Assembly (NCBI GenBank): GCA_026982415.1
Contig: JALSHE010000036.1
Location: 17,128 to 81,127 of the forward strand
Length of the DNA stretch: 64,000 nt
Origin: Robiginitomaculum sp.
Lineage (GTDB): Bacteria > Pseudomonadota > Alphaproteobacteria > Caulobacterales > Maricaulaceae
Direction of reading: 5' to 3'
Positions within the stretch are counted from its first letter, which is position 1. Every line of letters begins with the position of its first letter. Below the pieces are notes generated by a model. It did not search any database and was not told the origin of the DNA. It worked only from the letters and a program-made list of their open reading frames with translations. This document shows positions 1-7,719 of the stretch, in pieces. The position numbers were made by a program, and so were the translations under genes.

Positions 1-325
1 TTTCTTTTTTCTTGCGTAGGCGGTCATAGCACAGGTTTTTGGCAACCCTGTGGAGCCATGTTGAAAATTTTGCCTGCCCCGGCTGCCAATTGGGCGCTTG
101 CTTCCAAGCGCGCAAGAAAACTTCTTGTGCAATATCCTCTGCCATCATTTCGTCCCCTAACATATAACGGGCGGTGGTTTTAATTAATGCCAGATGCCTG
201 TCCATCAATGTAGCGAGCGCAGCAGTATCGCCGCCCGCCAGTGCTAATAAAATATCTGCATCCGGATCCGCCTTTACAGGCGTCGGGGGATGTGTGGTTC
301 CGGATGCAGAATGTGTGCCGTTCAT
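1..325 (-). CDS. ECF-type RNA polymerase sigma factor, partial
   Basis: This is the N-terminal 108 codons of a sigma-70 family protein, cut by the left window edge. Translating the minus strand from the ATG at 325 gives a disordered leader of about 25 residues, then a region-2 block. That block includes GDEMMAEDIAQEVFLRAW and later KFSTWLHRVAKNLCYDRLRKK, the core-binding helix and the -10-recognition helix typical of extracytoplasmic-function sigma factors. Region 4 would lie outside the window. It starts 60 bp after the EF-hand gene on the same strand, so the two are probably co-transcribed. No anti-sigma gene is visible on this side. Confidence 0.85.
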   Translation of the reverse strand, partial: MNGTHSASGTTHPPTPVKADPDADILLALAGGDTAALATLMDRHLALIKTTARYMLGDEMMAEDIAQEVFLRAWKQAPNWQPGQAKFSTWLHRVAKNLCYDRLRKKKE

Positions 326-384
326 AGAATATCCTGAAAAACAATCCATAGGGGTCTGTTTAGATTGCCTGAGAGTACACTAAT

Positions 385-1011
385 TTATCGGCGCATGCCA
401 TGTTTTCCGTGCCCGGTGCGGGGGCGGCGTTGTTCTTCGGCACCAAGCACGCCGTCTGCGTTTTTATCCATGCGTTCAAACTTCGCTATGGTTGCGGCTT
501 GGTGTTCTGCTAGGTCAATCGCACCATCACCATTTGTATCCATTTTTGGGTGCTTAGCTTTATTTTGGCGCATTTCCTTGCGCATTTCCTTACGCTTTGC
601 TTTGCGCATTTTTTTACGGGCTTGGCGATCTTCTTTGCTGATTTGACCATCATGGTTCATATCGCGCCATTTTTGCATGCGATTTTTTCGATCTGCGTGC
701 GCTGCCATAAATTCAGTCTCGGACACAAAGCCGTCGCCATTGCTATCGGTCTTAGCGAATTTCTTCATGGCACGGGCTTCGCGTTTAAGCTCGCGAAAAG
801 CGCGGCGTTCTTCTTTGGTGACCAAGCCGTTAGCATCTGTATCCATTTGGGTGAATTTCTGGTTCCCCAGAGCCGTGAATTCGGATAGCTGTATGAGGCC
901 GTCTTTATTGGTATCGGCTTTTTCGGCAAAAGGATTGCCGGCCAAAGCGGTAAAGCTGACGGCAGAAGCCAGCGCGGTCATGGTAAAAATACGTAATAGT
1001 GATTTTGACAT
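385..1011 (-). CDS. Exported EF-hand calcium-binding protein
   Basis: A 208-residue protein with a signal peptide (hydrophobic to about residue 23, cleavage after A-L-A at 24), so periplasmic or secreted. Six EF-hand loops of the DxNxDGxxxxxE type begin near residues 33, 57, 89, 117, 158 and 182. A very basic, K/R/M-rich stretch lies between loops four and five (about 125-155), and the C-terminus is basic too. It probably binds Ca2+, but this is inferred from the loops only. The gene sits directly upstream of the ECF sigma gene on the same strand, so it may be the sensor partner or a target of that sigma factor. Confidence 0.8.
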   Translation of the reverse strand: MSKSLLRIFTMTALASAVSFTALAGNPFAEKADTNKDGLIQLSEFTALGNQKFTQMDTDANGLVTKEERRAFRELKREARAMKKFAKTDSNGDGFVSETEFMAAHADRKNRMQKWRDMNHDGQISKEDRQARKKMRKAKRKEMRKEMRQNKAKHPKMDTNGDGAIDLAEHQAATIAKFERMDKNADGVLGAEEQRRPRTGHGKHGMRR

Positions 1012-1123
1012 TTAAGTCTCCTTGTTTGGGCGTTATGTTGGTTAAACGTACCCTTTGGAGAATTCAGTCGGTGTATATGATTACAATTTAGTAAGTCGGT
1101 TCGTTAAGGAGCCTCTGATTAAC

Positions 1124-1825
1124 TCAAGCACGCCTTTGCAGCGCTTTGCTGTCTTGGCGCAAAGCTTCTAGAAGTACAGGCGCCAGCTCTATAGTGGCCG
1201 CACTTGATTCCAATATACCGCCCAGCGCTGGCGCAGCGCCCAGAAAATCACGTATTGTTCCTGACAAAAGCTCATAAGTCTCAAACCCGTCTTTTTCGCA
1301 ACTAGCTTGGCCTATTTGGGCGATCATCAGCGGATCAAATTTGGCCACGCGCGCCCGAATTGCATCAAGCATCCAGTAGGCACGCATAAATTTATCACCC
1401 TGACTATCATACATCATGAGTGCTGCATCTGCCGCACCCGCCAGCCTGATATGGGCGGGCGTACATCCGGCTCTCGCACCGATAAATACCCAGTCATAGC
1501 TTAGAGACAAGGCCGCCAAGGAACCCAATAGCGTGTCCAGGTCAGTTTCACCCGTACAAACGGCGGTAAAATGTTCGTTATTATTCACATATTTGGCGTC
1601 CAACATTTGGGCTTTGCCGTCCAGAACATCGGATAAAGTCGCTCCAACCACGATGCCAGCCTTATCCATCAGGTGTCCACCCATCTGGTCGATCATTAAC
1701 ACGGTTTCGCCCCGCATTGCCGCCGCCTTGGCCAAAGCCAAAACCAGATCTGCACTCCACAGACCATCATCAACCGCAAATACAGGTATCAGTCGACCAT
1801 CGGGTCGATTGTTCAGAACGGACAT
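1124..1825 (-). CDS. MinD/ParA-like protein lacking a P-loop (FlhG/FleN-like)
   Basis: A 233-residue protein whose layout follows the MinD/ParA/FlhG fold. It has a first strand (RLIPVFAVDD), a helix, then ETVLMIDQMGG, where MinD proteins have the VLLID(A)D strand, followed by TLSDVLDG and a YDWVFIGA strand where Walker B would be. The deviant Walker A GKGGVGKT is missing: residues 16-25 read FAVDDGLWSA, with no lysine or glycine-rich loop. It is therefore probably a non-catalytic relative. It lies just beyond sciP on the same strand but after a terminator. In Caulobacter sciP lies near flagellar genes, which makes a flagellar-number or polarity role conceivable but unproven. Confidence 0.5.
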   Translation of the reverse strand: MSVLNNRPDGRLIPVFAVDDGLWSADLVLALAKAAAMRGETVLMIDQMGGHLMDKAGIVVGATLSDVLDGKAQMLDAKYVNNNEHFTAVCTGETDLDTLLGSLAALSLSYDWVFIGARAGCTPAHIRLAGAADAALMMYDSQGDKFMRAYWMLDAIRARVAKFDPLMIAQIGQASCEKDGFETYELLSGTIRDFLGAAPALGGILESSAATIELAPVLLEALRQDSKALQRRA

Positions 1826-1948
1826 ATATTTTCACCTAATTATCATGCACTTTTGTGCTTTTTATATGGTGAAGCTATAACTGGTAATTTTTAATAAAAA
1901 GATAAAATAACTAAATAAAACAGGTATTTAAATTATATTTAAACAATA

Positions 1949-1983
1949 AAAAACCACCGTTTACTTTCGCATCGGTGGTTTAT
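1949..1983 (-). terminator. Rho-independent terminator after sciP
   Basis: An 8-bp perfect stem (AACCACCG / CGGTGGTT) with a 13-nt loop. On the minus strand it is followed by a run of T residues. It lies about 20 bp beyond the sciP stop codon, which separates sciP from the MinD-like gene downstream. Confidence 0.8.
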
Positions 1984-2002
1984 TAAAATTGCTTACCTTG
2001 TC

Positions 2003-2260
2003 TTACCGGTAGCTTTGTATCCGTGTTGTCCGCAGACCTGAAATCCCGTGGGATTCGATCGACCGCTGCCACGCTAAAAATTCTTCGGACGACAATCCGT
2101 AACGCTCGCAAGCACCGTCCAGTGTCAACAAGCCGCCGCGCACTGCAGCAACCACTTCGGCTTTACGCCTAATTACCCACCTTACTGTATCTGGCTTCGG
2201 GAGGTCAGCCAGCGTTAGCGGGGTACCTTCCGGTCCAATTACCACATTCTCTCTAATCAT
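2003..2260 (-). CDS. sciP: SciP-type CtrA inhibitor (DUF1153)
   Basis: An 85-residue DUF1153 protein. Recognisable features are the N-terminal VIGPEGTPLTLADLP, the central RWVIRRKAEVVAAVRGGLLT, and a helix-turn-helix (ACERYGLSSEEFLAWQRS). In Caulobacter the homologue SciP binds CtrA and blocks transcription of CtrA-activated promoters in G1 cells. This protein therefore implies a CtrA-based cell-cycle circuit in this organism. The gene stands alone, with its own terminator and an AT-rich upstream region shared divergently with mnmA. Length and sequence match the family, so the assignment is firm. Confidence 0.92.
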   Translation of the reverse strand: MIRENVVIGPEGTPLTLADLPKPDTVRWVIRRKAEVVAAVRGGLLTLDGACERYGLSSEEFLAWQRSIESHGISGLRTTRIQSYR

Positions 2261-2553
2261 TGTTTCTCACCACTTTTAAGCGACCCCGTCTTTTTAATCT
2301 GCAGGACCCCGTGTTTCTTATATGTCTGTTGTAGTCCCAGTTTATTAAAAACACCCTAACAAAGCGACAAAATACCTAATAAAAACAAATGTTTACAAAG
2401 GTTAACGCCAACAAATAGTGTTAAAAAACACTTACGATTTTTATAAGGTTTTGATTCTATTGCGTTTTTCCGTGGCCATTTCTTAACATTTGTCCAAAAG
2501 AAATATGTGTGTACGTCTCGACTTATGAACATTTGCTCCCTATTTAGGCGGTT
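2261..2553. promoter_or_regulatory. Divergent sciP/mnmA promoter region
   Basis: A 293-bp AT-rich gap between two divergent genes, so it must hold both promoters. A GATTC (GANTC, CcrM-type methylation) site is at 2453-2457. TTAAC-type half-sites occur near 2402 and 2484, but no pair has the TTAA-N7-TTAA spacing of a full CtrA box. No RNA gene or ORF was seen. Confidence 0.4.
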
Positions 2554-3717
2554 ATGAACGAAATTTTGTCGAAAAATATTGCCAAAACCCTAAATTCTTT
2601 AGGATTTGCCAAAGCCTGCAAGGACACCCGCGTCGTGGTGGCCATGTCCGGCGGGGTGGATAGCTCGGTCTGCGCGGCTATGCTGGCCAAAGAGGGTTAT
2701 GAGGTTATCGGCATTACCCTGCAGCTCTATGACCACGGTGCCGCAATCCAAAAGGCAAAGGCCTGCTGCTCCGGCCAAGACATTTATGACGCCAAACGCG
2801 TGGCCGAAATGTGCGGTTTCCCCCATTATGTACTCGATTATGAGAGCAAGTTTTCAGATGCCGTCATGGACGACTTCGCCGATACCTATCTAAAAGGCGC
2901 AACGCCCATCCCGTGTGTGCGTTGTAACCAAACCGTAAAGTTTCGCGACCTCTTACAGGTGGCCAAAGACCTAGGCGCAGACTGTATGGCCACCGGGCAT
3001 TATGTGCGCCGCCTTGACGGCGATCTTGGCGCAGAGCTACACCGCGCCGTGGACACCACCAAGGATCAGTCCTATTTCCTATTCACGACCAGCCAAGAGC
3101 AATTGGACTTTCTGCGCTTTCCCTTAGGCGGCTATGATAAATCCGAAACCCGTGCCTTGGCCGTAGAGCTTGGCCTGTCTATTGCCGCCAAGCCCGATAG
3201 CCAAGACATATGCTTTGTACCAACTGGAAAATACACCGACGTGATCAAGAAACTGCGCCCGGACGCAGCGGATCCCGGCGAGGTCGTGCATGTGGACGGC
3301 ACAGTGCTTGGCACACACGAAGGCATCATGCACTATACTATCGGCCAAAGACGCGGACTAAATATCCCTGACGGCTCCGGCCAAGACCCGCTCTATGTGC
3401 TACGCTTGGACGCAACCAAGAAACAAGTTATTGTCGGGCCGAGAAAGCAACTCAAGAAAACGCGCATATACTTTAAAGACGTCAACTGGCTCGGTGCTGG
3501 CTTGTTTGAACATGCTTTGGATGGTCGCAACATCATGGTAAAAACCCGCTCCATGCGCCCGCCTGTCCCGGCAAAATTCACGGCGGTAGGGAATGATATT
3601 GCCATCGATTTAGCCAACCCGGAAGAAGGTATAGCCCCTGGCCAAGCCTGTGTGTTCTATGATGCACAAAGACCGTCGCGCGTACTCGGCGGTGGTTGGA
3701 TTGTGGCAGCAGAGTGA
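2554..3717 (+). CDS. mnmA: tRNA-specific 2-thiouridylase MnmA
   Basis: A 387-residue cytoplasmic enzyme that thiolates U34 of the Lys, Glu and Gln tRNAs, using sulfur relayed from a desulfurase. The PP-loop ATP-binding motif SGGVDSS is at residues 32-38. One catalytic Cys lies in [12 protein letters not shown], and the second lies in [14 protein letters not shown] and QSYFLF, also conserved in the family, are present, and the C-terminal beta-barrel begins after YTIGQRRGL. The length is slightly above the usual 360-370. It reads away from sciP with no operon partner; the next gene is about 90 bp on. Confidence 0.95.
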   Translation: MNEILSKNIAKTLNSLGFAKACKDTRVVVAMSGGVDSSVCAAMLAKEGYEVIGITLQLYDHGAAIQKAKACCSGQDIYDAKRVAEMCGFPHYVLDYESKFSDAVMDDFADTYLKGATPIPCVRCNQTVKFRDLLQVAKDLGADCMATGHYVRRLDGDLGAELHRAVDTTKDQSYFLFTTSQEQLDFLRFPLGGYDKSETRALAVELGLSIAAKPDSQDICFVPTGKYTDVIKKLRPDAADPGEVVHVDGTVLGTHEGIMHYTIGQRRGLNIPDGSGQDPLYVLRLDATKKQVIVGPRKQLKKTRIYFKDVNWLGAGLFEHALDGRNIMVKTRSMRPPVPAKFTAVGNDIAIDLANPEEGIAPGQACVFYDAQRPSRVLGGGWIVAAE

Positions 3718-3761
3718 AAGGAATGAGGACAAGATGGTTTTCATATGCATTCACCTGACAA

Positions 3762-3792
3762 ACAAAACCCTATGATTGGGGTTTGTAATTTA
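3762..3792 (+). terminator. Possible weak terminator after mnmA
   Basis: A short AAACCC / GGGTTT stem with an 8-nt loop in the 92-bp gap after mnmA. It is followed by GTAATTT rather than a clean T-run, so this is a weak call. Confidence 0.3.
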
Positions 3793-3809
3793 CCGCCGGG
3801 TTTTTTCAC

Positions 3810-4832
3810 ATGAGTGAGGCGGGGTATTTGGTTGTGACGGCACAACGGGCTTCTGATTTGATATATGAACTGTGCGCACAGTCGGCACAGGATATTAGGC
3901 CGGGGGTTTGGCCGGGAATTTGGCCGGGAATTTGGATAGTGCCTGATAATGTTTGTCCAGCCGTGCCTTTGGCATTGGCATGTGCCGGGGCAGATTTACG
4001 GTTTGTTGATATTGCTGCCGAAAGCTTATGTTTAGATACCAATAAAGTGGCTGAACTGGCCAAAAAAGAACACATAGCGGGCGTGGTTTATGTGCGGACA
4101 TTCGGCATGGGTGCTTTTGCACAAAATGATCTCACCAATTTGCGAGCAGTTTTGCCGGACGCAATATTGATTGATGATTGTTGTATAGGCATACCGCAAA
4201 CACAAATGCCTGAAACACAAAATGCGGCGGATGTGATTTTGTACAGCACCGGCTACGGAAAGACACTGGATTTGGGTGGTGGGGCTTACGGGTTTTTTAA
4301 ATCAGATATGGGTTTTAAAGCAGGCGTGCAGGCATTGGCGGCGCAAGCTTTTGAAGCTTTGCTTACGCAATCAAACGAGGCGATAAAGGGTCGGGTTCCC
4401 GTTTTTGCAAATTATAATTTTACGGCGCCCGGATTTTCAGTGGAAGGTATTCCGCCCGCTCAAGATTGGCTGGAATACTGCAAGTCTATCAAGATGCAAT
4501 TGCCAGACAGATTGGCACAGAAGGCAAAATTAAATGCAATCTACGCAAATGGACTAGCCCCATTCTCGCCTCTCTCTGATGATTTCCAAAACTGGCGGTT
4601 CCATATATTTGTGCAAAACCAAGAGCAAGTCCTCGAAGCTTTGTTCAGTGCGGGTCTGTTCGCGTCCAACCATTACTCATCTGTGTCTAAACTCTGGGAC
4701 TTAAAGCCCGGCATAGTGTCGCAGAAAATCGAGAAAAACATCATAAACTTGTTTAATGACCAGCACTTTAGCGCTAAGCAAGCGAGGCAGGCGGTGGCCA
4801 TCATCAATGAAATTGGCAAACCGCTTAGATAA
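3810..4832 (+). CDS. DegT/DnrJ/EryC1/StrS-type PLP aminotransferase
   Basis: A 340-residue member of the sugar-nucleotide aminotransferase fold, type I. It has the cofactor-pocket run IVPDNVCPAVPLALACAGA near residue 43, the VVYVRTFGM strand and LIDDCC, which carries the Asp facing the PLP nitrogen. The likely Schiff-base Lys is K151 in YSTGYGKTLDLGGGAYGF. Such enzymes aminate keto-sugars for surface glycans. Oddly, residues 31-42 are a P-G-V/I-W tandem repeat encoded by three 12-bp units, in a position where family members have no repeat. It heads a cassette with a sulfotransferase and a GT2 glycosyltransferase, which supports a role in envelope polysaccharide synthesis. The exact sugar is unknown. 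Confidence 0.7.
   Translation: MSEAGYLVVTAQRASDLIYELCAQSAQDIRPGVWPGIWPGIWIVPDNVCPAVPLALACAGADLRFVDIAAESLCLDTNKVAELAKKEHIAGVVYVRTFGMGAFAQNDLTNLRAVLPDAILIDDCCIGIPQTQMPETQNAADVILYSTGYGKTLDLGGGAYGFFKSDMGFKAGVQALAAQAFEALLTQSNEAIKGRVPVFANYNFTAPGFSVEGIPPAQDWLEYCKSIKMQLPDRLAQKAKLNAIYANGLAPFSPLSDDFQNWRFHIFVQNQEQVLEALFSAGLFASNHYSSVSKLWDLKPGIVSQKIEKNIINLFNDQHFSAKQARQAVAIINEIGKPLR
3898..3936 (+). repeat. 12-bp coding minisatellite (three units)
   Basis: Three tandem copies of a GGCCGGGAATTT-like unit inside the aminotransferase gene. The first is GGGGGTTT-variant and the next two are identical. It encodes PGVWPGIWPGIW. Confidence 0.8.
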
Positions 4833-4854
4833 CAAATACCAAAACGGGCGGAAT

Positions 4855-5856
4855 ATGAAATTTGCTTTTTTAATGTGTACGGAACGATCCGGGTCCAACT
4901 TTATTGTGTCCCTGATGAACGGTCATCCCGAAATTTCCGGGCCGCCGTCGTCGCATTTATTTCGCCTGTTCGGCTTAAATGCCCATAATTATTATCCGAT
5001 ACACCGCGAAAAAAACTGGCAAGCATTTACATCTGATCTGGTCGCGGGTCAGGAAAATATGTTGTCAGAGTGGGAGACAAAAATTGAAGCGGCGGAACTG
5101 GATACTGCTTGCCCGAACCGCACCATGCGCGAAGCCTTGGATTACACCTATGATAAAGAATGCCGAGGCAATGAACAATTAAGCTTCGTGAAAGAAAACT
5201 ATACGCATTCAGTTATCGCGTTTTTACTGGCAACTTGGCCGGACGCTCAATTTATTTTCCAAATTCGTGACCCGCGTGATGTTGCAGCAAGCTGGATCAA
5301 AACTAGAGAGACAGTGGGTGGTATCAAAGAAGCGATACAGACATGGGTTAAGGATCAAACCGAAAGTCTGCGCTATTTCAACCAAATGAGTATTTCAGGC
5401 CGTGCCTTGCAAATCAGATATGAAGATTTGGTTGCAGACACGTCCGATACGGCACAAAAACTTTGTCAGCATGTTGGTGTCAAATACGACAAGGTGATGT
5501 TGGAGTATTACAAAGACAAGCGTACAGTGAAAAATGCCAAGCGTATTCAAGCATGGGGCAATCTAGCAAAACCAGTCATGACCAGCAATTTTGGCAAATA
5601 CAAAAAATCCCTAAGCCAGCACGACATTCGCTATATTGAACTTAACTGCCATGAACTCATGACGAAGTTTGGGTACGCACTTGATACAGATGTCGGGGCA
5701 TTAACGCAGAGCCAACGCACCATAGAAATTACCGAATTAGAAAACAAATTAAGTGCTGGAATTTCTGCTACTGAGATTTCGAAAGCCGAACTTGCTATTC
5801 GCACAGGGCGGCTCGCCTTAATAGAACGGGTGAAAAATCGGGTGCCCGTATCATGA
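4855..5856 (+). CDS. Sulfotransferase family protein
   Basis: A 333-residue PAPS-dependent sulfotransferase. The 5'-phosphosulfate loop TERSGSNFI is at residues 9-17, right at the N-terminus. The 3'-phosphate-binding IRDPRDVAASW begins near residue 136, and RYEDLVADT follows. No membrane segment is seen. I chose the ATG at 4855 because the fold begins there (MKFAFLMCTERSG); an upstream in-frame ATG at 4756 would overlap the aminotransferase by 77 bp. The stop overlaps the start of the next gene (ATGA), so it is translationally coupled to the glycosyltransferase. It likely sulfates a surface glycan or lipid; the acceptor is unknown. Confidence 0.82.
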   Translation: MKFAFLMCTERSGSNFIVSLMNGHPEISGPPSSHLFRLFGLNAHNYYPIHREKNWQAFTSDLVAGQENMLSEWETKIEAAELDTACPNRTMREALDYTYDKECRGNEQLSFVKENYTHSVIAFLLATWPDAQFIFQIRDPRDVAASWIKTRETVGGIKEAIQTWVKDQTESLRYFNQMSISGRALQIRYEDLVADTSDTAQKLCQHVGVKYDKVMLEYYKDKRTVKNAKRIQAWGNLAKPVMTSNFGKYKKSLSQHDIRYIELNCHELMTKFGYALDTDVGALTQSQRTIEITELENKLSAGISATEISKAELAIRTGRLALIERVKNRVPVS

Positions 5857-6809
5857 CGTTATCTGTCCCGACCTATAGCATTGTTGTCCCCGTCTACAAT
5901 AGTGGGGCGCGTTTGCGCGAATTGGTGGAGCGGCTTGTAGCTGTGTTTAAATCACATGTGCAGGCTAGCTACGAAATATTACTGGTCGATGATAGCTCTA
6001 CCAATGTTGCAACCAAAAAAGCACTCCAAGAATTGGCAAAATTGCCTCATGTAAGTGTCATCACACTCACCCGTAATTTCGGCAAGCCAGGCGCAGTTAT
6101 GGCGGGTATGTCGAGATCGCGCGGTGACTGGGTGGTGACCATTGACGATGATTTACAACAACTCCCCGAAGACATCCCAAAACTGATAAAATTTAAAGAT
6201 CATGATATGGTCACGGCTACCCATAAGAAGAAGAAACACGCAGGGCCGTTTCGGTTCATCAGTAGCGGTATCAAAACCTGGTTTGACCGTAATATTCTGG
6301 GCTATAAAACACCCTTTTCACCGCTCAAGCTCCTCCGCCGCCCGGTGGTTGACGGTATGTTGTCCATAAAAACCAACCGCCCCTTTATCCCGGCTCTCAT
6401 CCGGCAAGTGACAGACGATATTGTCGCGGTTGAGACTGCTCACGAAGCCACCGCCTACGGGAAATCCCGTTATACATTCGCCCGCAGATGGTCGCAGTTT
6501 TCTGATCTTTTGTTCGGTAATTCCGCATTCATGATGCGGGTCTTTGCTGGGGTCGGGTTTGCATTTGCCAGTTTGGCTTTCTTGTTGGCTGCGACCATAT
6601 TATGGCGCAAGTTATTCGGCCACCCCATACAGCCCGGCTGGGCATCTTTGATGGTGACCATGCTCTTGGTCGGCGGTGCCAATTTATTTGCCATAGGCAT
6701 AAGCGGCCAATATTTCATCCGCATACTGGATATTAGCTCAAACAAACCAGCTTATATAATCCGGGATATAATCGGTGCGAATTCCAAACGCTCCGCGAAG
6801 AAAAAATAA
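5853..6809 (+). CDS. Membrane GT2 glycosyltransferase (GtrB/dolichol-phosphate-mannose synthase type)
   Basis: A 318-residue family-2 glycosyltransferase. The N-terminal catalytic domain has SIVVPVYNSG, the nucleotide-binding VDDSS, LTRNFGKPGAVMAGM and the metal-binding IDDDLQQLPEDI. Two transmembrane helices follow at about 228-252 and 265-288. This is the usual layout of enzymes that load a sugar onto undecaprenyl phosphate (ArnC, GtrB). It overlaps the sulfotransferase by 4 bp. A flippase or dedicated transferase normally completes such a set; the next stretch of DNA holds only membrane-protein debris that might be its remains. Confidence 0.85.
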   Translation: MTLSVPTYSIVVPVYNSGARLRELVERLVAVFKSHVQASYEILLVDDSSTNVATKKALQELAKLPHVSVITLTRNFGKPGAVMAGMSRSRGDWVVTIDDDLQQLPEDIPKLIKFKDHDMVTATHKKKKHAGPFRFISSGIKTWFDRNILGYKTPFSPLKLLRRPVVDGMLSIKTNRPFIPALIRQVTDDIVAVETAHEATAYGKSRYTFARRWSQFSDLLFGNSAFMMRVFAGVGFAFASLAFLLAATILWRKLFGHPIQPGWASLMVTMLLVGGANLFAIGISGQYFIRILDISSNKPAYIIRDIIGANSKRSAKKK

Positions 6810-6812
6810 CCT

Positions 6813-7690
6813 GGTCGCACCAAAGCCCAAACCTGACAATAAATTGGCATGAGCCGATATCGGCAGTGTTGTTGCGCTCAACTTTGTTTTGCTGCTGTGG
6901 GCTGGCGCTAGTCCTATCACAATTCTGGGGGCGTTTTTGTGCAAGCTGTATTGGCGCTCGCGAGTTCTGCTCTGATAAACCGATATTCGGCACCCATTGG
7001 GGCCCGGTTTTATTTTACTTGATCGCCTATAGTGTGAGTATGTTGGGAGGAACGCCGGGGTGGGTCGCCATTGCTGCATTTGCCCCGCTTGCTATATTAT
7101 CAACCGTATCATTTTTATGACAGCTTTGGGCACATATGGGTTTGATAACAATAGGGAGAAGATAAAAATCAATCAGGCAGAATAGCACCAAACACAAGGT
7201 CAAAAAGAAACCATGGTACCCGTATAATCTTGGCAAAGTGACCGGTTTTGTCTATGATAATATTGTCATTTGCAGCATTTTGGGCAGACGGTTTCACAGC
7301 TTTGAAGAACGTATTTGCCGAGACAAAACTTCACCCCGCACGCATTGTAAAGCATATGCAGAGCTACGCCCATATATATTTTCTTGCTGGTTCTGCTTTT
7401 TGCTGCAAATTTATTGGCCTCAACACTTAGCGAGTTTCAGTCGAAAAGCATAAATTGGAAGTGGTCAACTGCTGCGGCTTATGTACTTTGCTTGCCCCTG
7501 TTCGCCAAAGGTATCACACTGGTAAAATCGACCATATTGCGCCGGATAAGTTGGGGACTATACGGGGTTCAATTGGCGCAAGGTGCCGGTTATTTTGGCG
7601 TATCTTTTCTGGTATTCAAAACTTTTTTAATCAGACAGTTCTTACCTCTCCTTTACCCATCCTTTACTTTGGCACTTTACATTCCCTTAA
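6813..7690 (+). pseudogene. Decayed membrane-protein gene(s) with frameshifts and stops
   Basis: About 900 bp without an intact gene, but with hydrophobic coding-like stretches in several plus-strand frames. One segment (about 6855-6975) reads VALNFVLLLWAGASPITILG. A second, in another frame (about 6970-7117), reads VLFYLIAYSVSMLGG. A third (about 7254-7380) reads SFAAFWADGFTALKNVF. A fourth (about 7384-7640) holds a multi-helix stretch ending [13 protein letters not shown]. Stops and frame changes separate them. This fits one polytopic membrane protein, or two, broken by several indels. I do not recognise the family. The last piece is in frame with ftsK and could be mis-annotated as an FtsK N-terminal extension. 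Confidence 0.5.
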
Positions 7691-7719
7691 GATTTCCAAC
7701 TGGACTTAAGGAGGCTTTT

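Noticed and set aside
2261..2553. CtrA-binding site in the sciP/mnmA gap
   Set aside because: TTAAC half-sites are present, but no pair has the 7-bp spacing of a full CtrA box.
7384..7719. FtsK N-terminal extension of 112 residues
   Set aside because: A GTG with AAGGAGG at 7720 fits the FtsK start, and the earlier part resembles the broken membrane-protein fragments upstream.
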